Shown piece by piece: positions 24,321-33,420 of a stretch of 64,000 bases of DNA. The stretch spans positions 186,550,184-186,614,183 of the forward strand of contig NC_066585.1 of assembly GCF_024323335.1 (NCBI RefSeq). Direction: 5' to 3'. Position 1 is the stretch's first letter; each line of letters begins with the position of its first letter. Origin of the DNA: Lathyrus oleraceus. Taxonomy: Eukaryota > Streptophyta > Magnoliopsida > Fabales > Fabaceae. Under the pieces are notes generated by a model, which was not told where the DNA came from, made no database searches, and worked only from the letters and a program-made list of their open reading frames with translations. A program made the position numbers and the translations under genes.

Positions 24321-26437
24321 TGTAACACCCTTCTAAATACCCCAAAATATTTAATTAAAATAATAACATATCAATCAGAGTAATTATGCCCCGAAGGGTG
24401 TCACACAATCATTTCACAACAATTATCAAAATATCCTGTCATGCTCATTTATTAAATCAAAATAAGACTCTTTTGCATAATTCGCAGCGGGTATAAAACA
24501 TCGACATTCAAATCATGTACTACATTACATGTAAAGTTGAATCCACAACTAAATTAAAACATAGTCAAACATTCCCTCCCGATGTTACATCTACCAGAGC
24601 ACGACCCACTAAGGACGACACTAGACTCCATAGCACTAGCTTCTACTCAACTCACTGCTCGTTACCTGAAAAATAGTTGTAAGGGTGAGTTCCTCAATCA
24701 ATATAATAAGCATTATAGAACAACATGTAATGCTAAGTAAATAACACATCAATTCACCCTAATTAGACTACGCACTCAGCAACGACAATATCCGTTCAAA
24801 ACATCATATTCAACAGTAACATATAGCATATGTATAATCTCAACCATACTCAACATCAACAACACAACACACAACACACATATAATACTGGAATACATCC
24901 ATTCATATTATATGCCATACATTCATTATGAAATGAGACTCCACACATGCGGTACCGACTATTCTTGAACATACAGTTCAAGCTCACCGATCAAATCCAG
25001 ATGCGGCTACTAAGCTCACTAGTCCCACTCATTTGAGATCTAATGACTCACTCACCAATTCCTCACCATGGGAATTAGCTACAGCCCCGAAGGCTAGACT
25101 ATGCACACTAATCATCTAGCATGCAAACATCAACAACAAATCCACAATGATTCACTCACTAATTCCTCACCATGGGAATTAGCTACAGCCCCAAAGGCTA
25201 GAATATGCATGCTAATCACCTAGCAATGCAACAACGACAGCAACAATTCAATAATAGACATAAGCTCACACTCTAAGCCATAAAACAGTCTATTCACAAA
25301 TGCATACATAACTGATACATTCACAGCATCATGCTTATCATCACACATCATTAATACATTTTATCACAAAAGCATATCACATCATGCCACATAACCAAAT
25401 ACAGTATTAGCACATTCTACTAATACCTATACTACTCAAAACAACGGGAAATGATCCCTACAACATCATACCTCAGCTAAGTACATCACTCAGCCTAAAC
25501 AACCAAAAACTGCACAACAACCGCACAGGAAAATCACAATTTTGCCCATACGCGTATTGCCTATGCCCATACGCGTATTGCCCACGCCTGACCAAATCCA
25601 TACGCGTACTGCCCACTCTCATACGCGTATTGCGCATTTCCTCGCCCAACTCATACGCGTATCACCTGTCTCATACGCGTATGCTACGCGTAACAATCTC
25701 CCATTACGCGTACCAACAGAGACCAATTTACGTTCAAAATATCATCTTTTTCACCCATACGCGTAAGGCCTCCTCCATACGCGTACCAGCCATCTCATAC
25801 GCGTATTGCCTAGTGCCATACGCATATGACCAGAAACCAGAACTCCCAGATCTGCAATGGCTTTCTCTGCTACGAGATCTATCCAATCCCACCTTCCACA
25901 GTCCAATTTTCACACATAATTCCTTCCTATTGTCTAACACAAAACAGATCCTATTCGATTCCACAAAGTCTAACATTTCCACATCTAATTCCTACGAATT
26001 TCCCTCAATTATAACTCATTTTCGTTCGTCCCAAAGGTTCACAAATTCATCATGCATCAATCTAATCAGAGGTAAAACAATGGTCTATCACTACCCATGA
26101 CATATTATCACATAATACCCGTTAATCGATGATAAACCCCCCTTACCTGAGTTAATCCAGCAATCTCTGATCTCCAAGCTTTTCCTCTTCTCTTGCTCTG
26201 CCTTTTTGCCCTTTTTCCACTTTCAACCGCTTCTCTGTGTTCTCCTTTTCACGTGCAACCCTTTTTACCAAAAATGGGACTTTTTATTATTCCAACTTAT
26301 TTTATTCCAAATAAATAATTATCCCAATAATTATTATTCCAAAATAATAATAATAATAATTCAATTATCTAATTAAATTAATAAACATATTATTAACTTA
26401 ATTTAAATAATTATTATATTATTATCGGGGTGTTACA
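24321..26437 (-). repeat. C1 5' LTR, 2117 bp
   Basis: Matches 17665-19781 with about five transitions. It carries the same palindrome array at 25548-25827. It contains the promoter for the element's transcript, although I cannot fix a TATA box with confidence in its AT-rich U3. Confidence 0.95.
25548..25827. repeat. TACGCGTA paired-palindrome array, second copy
   Basis: Same 12 motifs and spacings as 18892-19171, shifted by exactly 6656 bp. It lies in the 5' LTR, between about 610 and 890 bp from the LTR start in element sense, so it is probably in the transcribed leader or just upstream of it. Confidence 0.9.
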
Positions 26438-26442
26438 AAGCC
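26438..26442. other. Target-site duplication AAGCC, right copy of C1
   Basis: Second copy of the 5-bp duplication made by C1 insertion. Confidence 0.95.
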
Positions 26443-26812
26443 CACACAAGTGGTTCTATAAATAGAACCCCTTGGGTAGAAGCATTGTCACTCCACTCAG
26501 ACTGAAATTCAAGTAGAGACTTGGAATTTCGTTTCCCTCTCTCTCTCACTCAAAGCCTTCATTCATAACAGCTAGCACTGCGATTGAAGGAATCCGTTCG
26601 TGTGGACTGAGTAGAGACGTTGTCATCGTTCAATGTTCGTGATCGCCCCGTGGATTTGTATCCAAGGTTTTGATCATTGCAAGAGATCTGCACCAAAGGT
26701 CTGAATCGCCACAAGAGGTAACGATTCTATCACTGATCATGCCCATTCGTCAGGATCACTAAATGGAGAAATTTTTAAATTCCGCTACGCCTTGGATGGC
26801 AATTCTCCTTCA
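26443..26812 (+). repeat. Copia 5' LTR, second part (370 bp)
   Basis: Continues the LTR after the C1 insertion and ends ...CTTCA just before the primer site. It contains the TATA box and the likely start of transcription, now cut off from the upstream U3 by 8.8 kb of C1. Confidence 0.95.
26457..26464 (+). promoter_or_regulatory. TATA box of copia 5' LTR
   Basis: TATAAATA, with an exact counterpart at 32759-32766 in the 3' LTR. C1 inserted only 19 bp upstream of it. Confidence 0.8.
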
Positions 26813-26813
26813 G

Positions 26814-26825
26814 TGGTATCAGAGC
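26814..26825 (+). other. Copia primer-binding site, initiator-Met tRNA
   Basis: TGGTATCAGAGC one base after the LTR end. It is complementary to the 3' end of initiator-Met tRNA and is the minus-strand primer site. Confidence 0.95.
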
Positions 26826-28596
26826 CACTTACGAAACCATGAATCTGATAGCTGTTTTTGTTCTGTAATAATATGATTAAAGACAGAATGAATCAAAGAT
26901 TAAATTGAGATCGATCAAGTTACATATATATGATATATGTAATCCTGATGCAAAATACATTATATATGATATAGTGTTCTCGTTTCGTTCATTCAAACAT
27001 TCAAAGATTGTTTTCCTTTGAGCGATCAATGGTCGTTTGCTTCTTGATCCGACATTAGTATGGTGAAGCAATGACGTGTTGATCAATCATACTGAATTAA
27101 CAATCGAGATGTGTTTGACGGTCTGAAATTGGTGCATCAGGGTTAGTGACGGCACAAGGGTTGTGTTGTCAGAGAGTTATGCGATTGGGGTTTGATTGGA
27201 CAAGAGTTGTGCTCTCTAAACACTTTTTGGAACAGTGTTAACCGGTTAATGCACATGGTTAACCGGTTAACGAAATACGAAATAAAAATTTTGAGTTTTT
27301 TCAACAGTGTTAACTGGTTAACGCATTTGGTTAACCGGTTAACGCAAGGCGGAAAACAGTTTTCCAAGACATTTTCAAACAGTGTTAACCGGTTAACGCA
27401 TTTGGTTAACCGGTTAACGCAAGGCAGAAAACAATTTTTTTCAGATTTCAAACAGTGTTAACCGGTTAACGCATATGGTTAACCGGTTAACGCAAGGAAA
27501 AATTCACCCGTTCGGCTAACTCAGTGCTTTAAAAGTATCAAGTGTTGATACGAAAAGCGACATCGATTTTAAATGAATTTTTCATTAAAATGTGGTGATC
27601 GATCGTCGAGATTTAATTTGATTTTAATTAATTAAAGGAATTAATAATAATAATAATAAAGTGTTTATTATTGTCTTGTGGTGATCGGTTATGGCCTTAG
27701 TTTTCCTTTATTCTGCTTTGGGTTTTTTTAAATACGACCTGCGTATCGTGCCTCTCTCTTAATCTCCCAAATGTAACTTCTTTTCTCATCTCACTCCCTC
27801 GTATGTAAAACGAGTTTCTTTTATGTAATGTAATGGTATGAAGAAAGCAAAGAAGTCAGTGCCAAAGGAGGACAACCTTGAAGATCTTTCTTGGAGAAGC
27901 TTAGATCGTTGTTAGGTTAGCTTAGGTTCTCTCATTGGCTTGGGAGAACAATTGCGCTAGGGGCCATAACTGTTTCATTGTGTTTGTATGTATGTTGATG
28001 CATGTGAATGTATGTTGATGCATGTGAGAGACGGTTTATATGATAAACAAGCCGGTGAGATCAGAAAGATGCAATTCCCTCAAATTAAATATTAAGTTTA
28101 TGCTTTCCAAGTTTTAACACTCATCAAGACTAGTAATGGATAATGTAGGTTTCGCCTACGTGAGGTGCATGATCTATATATTAGTAAGGTGCGATGGGAT
28201 AATTGTAATATCCAACTGTTAAAACAATGGGTCAAACTTAATTAAACAAATTATAATAAGATTATATATATGTTTAGAAGCAAGAGTTGGGAATGATCCA
28301 TATGATGGATTGGAATAAGGAGTTATTCACCCAACTGAAATTTTCAAGAGTTGTATGAGATACAATTGGAAGGAGTTCCTACCTAAATAACCTAGTTTTG
28401 TGTAATCCGCCTACGCGGACTTAGAACGAAGTGAAATATGGATCTCGACCCACTAGAAAATCTTCCAACAGGATTTTCCGAATCAAATGATGAGGGTCAT
28501 TTGTTTTGAATAAAATAGTGGGAGCATATTTAATTAAAGGCCTAATTAAATATGTCAATGATACTTATATTTTCATTAATCCTTGTGTAGATTACC
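26826..28596 (+). other. Copia 5' leader, 1.8 kb, non-coding
   Basis: Long untranslated leader between primer site and gag. It contains the GTTAACCGGTTAAC array (27237-27491). Two overlapping open frames on opposite strands at 27143-27461 (repeated VNRLT peptides) only mirror this array. The rest is AT-rich and shows no gene. Confidence 0.8.
27237..27491. repeat. Four-unit paired-palindrome array (GTTAACCGGTTAAC) in copia leader
   Basis: Palindromes start at 27237/27258, 27309/27330, 27384/27405 and 27457/27478. Every pair is 21 bp apart and units repeat at 72, 75 and 73 bp. Each unit reads CAGT-palindrome-7-nt loop (GCACATG, GCATTTG, GCATTTG, GCATATG)-palindrome. The two 14-mers in a pair are mutually complementary, allowing a 14-bp stem with a 7-nt loop. 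The 14-mer holds two inverted GGTTAA boxes, the core of plant GT (trihelix) sites. Variants: T for C at the central CpG of the 27309 copy, and a terminal T in the first. Confidence 0.92.
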
Positions 28597-29487
28597 ATGA
28601 CAGCAAACACCTCTAACAACATCCTGCGATCAATCCTTGATAAGGAAAAATTGTCTGGGACAAATTTTCTGGATTGGCACCGAAACCTGAGGATTGTCCT
28701 CAAACATGATAAAAAGCTGTATGTCTTGGAGACACCTGTTCCTGAAGAGGAACCTCCTAGTTCTGCACCTAAGGCAGAAAAAGATGCTTATAAGAAGCAT
28801 GTCGATGATGCCAATGAAACTGCTTGTCTCATGCTAGCTACCATGAACTCAGAATTGCAAAAGCAACATGAGAACATGTCAGCGTTCGATATGATCGAAC
28901 ACCTGAAGATGCTCTATCAAGAGCAAGCAAGGCATGAGAGGTTTGAAGTTTTAAAAGCCCTCTTTCAAGGCAAGTTAGCTGAGGGAGCCCCTGTAGGTCC
29001 CCATGTACTTAAGATGATTGGGTATGTGGAAAACCTTGAGAGATTGGGTTTTCCCCTCGAAAAGGAACTCGCGGCTGATTTGATCTTGCAATCGTTGCCA
29101 GATAGTTTCAGTCAATTTGTCCTAAATTTCAATATGATTGATATGGACAAATCTCTTCCTGAACTACTCGTCATGTTAAGAACTGCCGAGCAGAATCTGA
29201 AGTCAAAAGGGAAGTCCATTCTGATGATCGGAAATGGAAAGAGACAGAACAAAAGGCCCACTAAGCAGGGTGATAAAGGGAAAGGCAAGGAAGTTGCCAA
29301 ACCCAAACCCACCGTTGCTTCTTTAAAGCCTAATGGAGGCATAGCAAAAGAGGGCACCTGCTTCGATTGCGGTAAGACCGGACACTGGAAGAGGAACTGC
29401 CCAAAGTACCTGGAAGATAAGAAGAATGGAGTAGAGACTTCAACTTCAGGTATTTTTGTTATTAATTTATCTACTTCTGCATCATGA
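28597..29487 (+). CDS. Copia gag with one zinc knuckle
   Basis: Encodes the capsid-nucleocapsid protein that packages the element RNA. 296 codons from ATG (MTANTSNNIL) to TGA at 29485-29487. The N-terminal half shows the copia gag pattern (LSGTNFLDWHRNLRIVL, residues about 19-35). A single CCHC knuckle, CFDCGKTGHWKRNC, lies near residues 256-269. The TGA stands just before the protease domain and the same frame continues beyond it. The stop therefore probably replaced a tryptophan codon of a once continuous gag-pol frame. The gag part itself is intact and could still be translated. Confidence 0.88.
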   Translation: MTANTSNNILRSILDKEKLSGTNFLDWHRNLRIVLKHDKKLYVLETPVPEEEPPSSAPKAEKDAYKKHVDDANETACLMLATMNSELQKQHENMSAFDMIEHLKMLYQEQARHERFEVLKALFQGKLAEGAPVGPHVLKMIGYVENLERLGFPLEKELAADLILQSLPDSFSQFVLNFNMIDMDKSLPELLVMLRTAEQNLKSKGKSILMIGNGKRQNKRPTKQGDKGKGKEVAKPKPTVASLKPNGGIAKEGTCFDCGKTGHWKRNCPKYLEDKKNGVETSTSGIFVINLSTSAS

Positions 29488-31731
29488 GTATTAGATACTA
29501 GATGCGGTTCTCACATTTGTACAAATGTGCAGGGACTAAAAAGGAGTAGAAAATTGGCAAAAGGTGAAGTCGACCTACGAGTTGGCTATGGAGCAAAGGT
29601 TGCTGCTTTAGCCGTAGGAACTTATGTATTGACTTTACCTAGTGGTTTAATAATTCAGTTAGAGAACTGTTATTATGTACCTGCAATTAGCGGGAATATT
29701 AATTCCATTGCTTGTTTGGACAAGTTTGGTTTTTCATTTATAATAAAGAACAATTGTTGCTCAATTTATTTGAATGATATATTCTATGCTACTGCACAAG
29801 TGAACAATGGACTATATGTCATTGATTTTGAAATGTCTATTTATAACATTAATACTAAAAGGATGAAACCTAATGAGTTAAATCCAACTTACCTTTGGCA
29901 TTGTCGATTAGGCCACATAAATGAGAAACACATTTCCAAACTCCATAAAGATGGACTGTTGGACTCTTTTGATTATGAATCATATGAGGCATGCAGATCT
30001 TGTTTAATTGGAAAGATGACAAAGTCTCCATTCACAGGAAAAGGTGAAAGAGATAATGATCTTTTGGCCCTCATACATACTGATGTATGTGGACCACTGA
30101 ACATGCCAGCCAGAGGAGGTTTTCAGTACTTCATCACATTTACTGATGATTTCAGTAGATACGGTTATGTGTATTTAATGAAACACAAATCATATTCCTT
30201 TGAAGAGTTCAAGGAATTCAAGAATGAAGTACAAAACCAACTAGGTAAGAATATTAAAACTCTTTGATCAGATTGAGGTGGTGAGTATTTAAGCCTAGAG
30301 TTTGATGACCATCTAAAAGAGTGTGGGATCCTATCCCAACTCACTCCTCCTGGAACACCCCAATGGGATGGTGTATCTGAGAGAAGAAATCGAACCCTGT
30401 TATACATGGTCCGATCCATGATGAGTCACGTCGATCTTCCAAACTCCATTTGCGGACATGCACTATTGACAACAGCTTACACACTTAACCGTGTTCCATC
30501 CAAAAGGTTAAGAAGACACCATATGAGATATGGAGTGGTAAGAAACCATATATGTCTTACATGAAGATTTGGGGTTGCGAAGTTTATGTGAAACGACAAA
30601 TTTCAACTAAGCTTGAGCCCAAATCTGACAAATGCTTATTTGTGGGGTATCCTAAAGAAACAAGAGGGTATTACTTCTACAATCCTTCTGACGGCAAAGT
30701 GTTTGTTGCTCGAACTGGAGTTTTCCTGGAAAGGGATTTTATTTCCAAAGGAACCAGTGGGAGGAAAGTAGAGCTTGAAGAAATTCAAGAATCACAAAGC
30801 ATCGATACACCTATGGAGGAATTAGAGCAGGAAACATAAGTAGTTATGTAAGAGCAACCTGCTCAAGTAGAACAAGACCAGCGTAGGTCAGGCAGGATAC
30901 GTCACCTACCTGTGATATATGGATATCTGATCAAGGTGATGTATTACTCATGGATCAAGATGAGTCTGTGACCTACTCATGGAATCTTCGTTTTGATGAA
31001 ACAGTAAAACAGTATGGATTCATCAAGAACAAAGATGAGCCTTGTGTCTACAAGAAGGTTAGTGGGAGCATGATCGTATTCCTGGTATTATATGTAGATG
31101 ACATATTACTCATTGGAAACGATATCCCTACCCTGCAACAAGTAAAGTCTTGGTTGGGGAAATGCTTTTCTATGAAGGACCTAGGTGAAGCAGCCTATAT
31201 ATTAGGAATCAGAATCCATAGAGATAGATCACAAAACTGCTTGGCCTAAGTCAGAATACATACATAGACAAAGTGCTGAGACGCTTTAATATGCATGATT
31301 CAAATGGTTATGTGTTTTGCTTAAATGGTGGCACTGTGAGCTTGAAAAGTTCAAAGCAAGATACAATTGCTGATTCTACAATCGAGGCCGAGTATATTGC
31401 TGCCTCAAGTGCAGCAAAGGAAGCTATTTGGATCAGGAAGTTCATTAGTGAACTTGGCATAGTCCCTAGCGTTGTGGATCCCATTGGTCTCTATTATGAT
31501 AACAATGGTGCTATCGCACAAGCTAAGGAGCCTAGATCTCACCAACGATCCAAACACATCCTCAGGCGTTATCATCTCATTCGAGAGATAATAGATAGAG
31601 GAGATGTGAAAATATGTAAAGTACCTACACTTGACAATATTGCTGACCCACTGAGAAAGCCTCTTGCGCAGCAGAAGCATGATGGCCATACTAGATCAAT
31701 GGGCATAAGGGGTGTGCCTGATTGGCTCTAG
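29488..31731 (+). pseudogene. Copia pol remnant: protease, integrase, partial RT, partial RNase H
   Basis: The frame continues from gag with the protease motif, which reads LDTRCGSH where DTG is expected, so the active-site Gly is lost. Integrase follows: finger HCRLGHINEKH...CRSCLIGK near 29900-30010, D in HTDVCGPL, a degraded DNA-binding block with TGA at 30265-30267 and 30274-30276, and a SERRNRTL block near 30390. A frameshift lies near 30510 and a new frame (30552-30839) carries the integrase tail. At about 30975 the sequence jumps to the late RT, which has YVDDILLIGND near 31090, so the first catalytic block is deleted. Near 31305 it jumps again into RNase H (DSTIEAEYIAAS, DNNGAIAQAKEP). 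No active enzyme can be made. Confidence 0.9.
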
Positions 31732-31735
31732 TGCT

Positions 31736-31745
31736 AGTGGGAGAT
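31736..31745 (+). other. Copia polypurine tract
   Basis: AGTGGGAGAT immediately before the 3' LTR start at 31746. Plus-strand primer site. Confidence 0.85.
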
Positions 31746-33113
31746 TGTTGGTGTAAGCCCTAGAGGCCAATACTTTTAGTACTTGTATCGAATTATTTAT
31801 TAATAATAAAAGGCATTTTCTTTATTATGGTTGATTAATAAAGTCCCTGGAATAGATAGTCCGTTTAATGTATTAAGTGTGACTTAATCATGAGAACACA
31901 TTAAACATAAGGACACTATTCTTAAAGTATCCGTAGTCGAGCTTTAGTGTGAAGTGGGATAACATTAAAGCATTAAGACTATTATGTTTGTAGACTGATG
32001 ATCATATCTCATGGATCATGGATAAAGAGTTATCAAGTCTTAAACATAGGTATGAATATTAGGAGTAATATTTATACCGGATTGACCCGCTATGAGAATA
32101 CTATATAGAAAGTTATGCAAAGTGTCATAAGTTATTCTCATGGTGATAATAGTGTATACCACTCTTAGACCTGAAACCACTATGGATCCTAGATGTAGAG
32201 TCGAGTGCTTTATTGCTGATCCAATGTTGTCCGTAACTGGATAACCATAAAGACAGTTGATGGGTACTCCACAAAGCATGCTGAGGGACATGAGTGTCCT
32301 AGATGGAATTTGCCCATCTTGCGTAACAGGATAAATGTCTATGGGCCCAATATTGAACTGGACAAGGGTGACACGGTCTATACCTTGTGTTCAATATAGA
32401 CATAAGGGCAAAGGGGTAATTATACACATAATTATTATCACAGGAGGTTTTGTCAGATCACATGACATTTTCGTGACTTGGGTAGCAGTGATGTGTTGCT
32501 AGATACCGCTCACTGTTTATTATGTTAAATGCGTGATTTAATATAATTGCCAACGTCGCGAAAACCTACAGGGTCACACACAAAGGACGGATTGATGAGA
32601 AATAGAGTAACTAAGGAACACCGTAAGGTACGATGCACTTAAGTGGGAGACGAAATATGGTAAGATACCAAATACTTAAGTGATTTTGGCATATTATGAG
32701 ATATGGGCCAAAATACACTTAAGTGGGCTTTTTAGCTTGAAGCCCACACAAGTGGTTCTATAAATAGAACCCCTTGGGTAGAAGCATTGTCACTCCACTC
32801 AGACTGAAATTCAAGTAGAGACTTGGAATTTCGTTTCCCTCTCTCTCTCACTCAAAGCCTTCATTCATAACAGCTAGCACTGCGATTGAAGGAATCCGTT
32901 CGTGTGGACTGAGTAGAGACGTTGTCATCGTTCAACGTTCGTGATCGCCTGTGGATTTGTATCCAAGGTTTTGATCGTTGCAAGAGATCTACACCAAAGG
33001 TCTGAATCGCCACAAGAGGTAACGATTCTATCACTGATCATGCCCATTCGTAAGGATCACTAAATGGAGAAATTTTTAAATTCCGCTGCACCTTGGATGG
33101 CAATTCTCCTTCA
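31746..33113 (+). repeat. Copia 3' LTR, 1368 bp
   Basis: Starts TGTTGG and ends CTTCA, followed by ACATG. It is uninterrupted and shows the pre-insertion site of C1. TATAAATA lies at 32759-32766. This LTR could still drive transcription into Ogre A sequence on the right. Confidence 0.95.
32759..32766 (+). promoter_or_regulatory. TATA box of copia 3' LTR
   Basis: TATAAATA in the same context as 26457-26464. Here the upstream U3 is intact. Confidence 0.75.
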
Positions 33114-33118
33114 ACATG
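33114..33118. other. Target-site duplication ACATG, right copy
   Basis: Second copy of the 5-bp duplication flanking the copia element (left copy 16662-16666). Confidence 0.95.
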
Positions 33119-33394
33119 ACCTCCACCAAGTTAATGGGCTTGCAAGTCAACTTGTTAAGGAATAACTCCACACAAGTCAACAAGACTATGCCATTCTCCT
33201 ATGCTAAGTGCACTCGAGTTCGGGTATAGAACTAATCTCACAAAGATCACCAAGCATACAAGGAATTAATATTCAAGCAATTCAATCATTACATACAATA
33301 CAATAATCCCAAATTGCACAAAAATATGTCACAAGAATAATATACACAACAATACAACAAAATATGAAAAGTAGGCAAAACCCACTAGGCAAAT
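33119..33394 (-). other. Ogre A 5' UTR, part next to the primer site
   Basis: Resumes the Ogre A 5' UTR interrupted at 16666. AT-rich and non-coding. Confidence 0.75.
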
Positions 33395-33414
33395 GGTCCC
33401 CAGCAGAGTCGCCA
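33395..33414 (-). other. Ogre A primer-binding site, tRNA-Arg type
   Basis: The plus strand reads GGTCCCCAGCAGAGTCGCCA. Its 3' part matches the acceptor end of a plant tRNA-Arg with CCA. In element sense TGGCGACTCTGCTGGGG is therefore the primer site, six bases from the LTR. A tRNA-Arg primer is known for Ogre. There is no tRNA gene here. Confidence 0.8.
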
Positions 33415-33420
33415 CTTTTC

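Larger units (their letters stand above)
17665..26437 (-). mobile_element. C1: complete chromodomain Ty3/gypsy element (Tekay/Del-like)
   Basis: An 8773-bp minus-strand element with two 2117-bp LTRs (TGTAACA...TGTTACA). It has an initiator-Met tRNA primer site, an uninterrupted gag-pol frame and a polypurine tract. It is flanked by the 5-bp duplication AAGCC (17660-17664 and 26438-26442). The two LTRs differ at about five positions, all transitions, by eye. The C-terminal chromodomain-like segment and RT type place it with plant chromoviruses of the Tekay/Del lineage (recognition, not phylogeny). All parts needed for autonomous transposition are visible. It is the youngest layer of the nest. 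Confidence 0.95.
16667..33113 (+). mobile_element. Ty1/copia element (Tork/Angela-like), defective, carrying a nested gypsy element
   Basis: Plus-strand copia element. After removal of the nested C1 element (17665-26437) and one AAGCC duplication it is about 7.7 kb. It has 1368-bp LTRs, an initiator-Met tRNA primer site (26814-26825), a 1.8-kb leader with a palindrome array, gag, degraded protease-integrase-RT-RNase H, a polypurine tract and a 3' LTR. Integrase before RT fixes it as Ty1/copia. The gag sequence and its single zinc knuckle resemble the TNT1/Tork/Angela group. Its insertion into the Ogre A 5' UTR gave a perfect 5-bp duplication. Two large deletions in RT make it non-autonomous. 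Confidence 0.93.

Noticed and set aside
27143..27461. Overlapping open frames on both strands with repeated VNRLT peptides
   Set aside because: They only translate the palindromic DNA array; the palindrome keeps both strands open. No start context or family similarity.
27237..27491. CRISPR-like look of short repeats with spacers (also 57443-57694)
   Set aside because: Plant nuclear retrotransposon context, paired palindromes, similar rather than unique spacers, and no cas genes.
33395..33414. Match to the 3' end of tRNA-Arg
   Set aside because: Only the acceptor end is present, adjacent to an LTR edge; it is a primer-binding site, not a tRNA gene.
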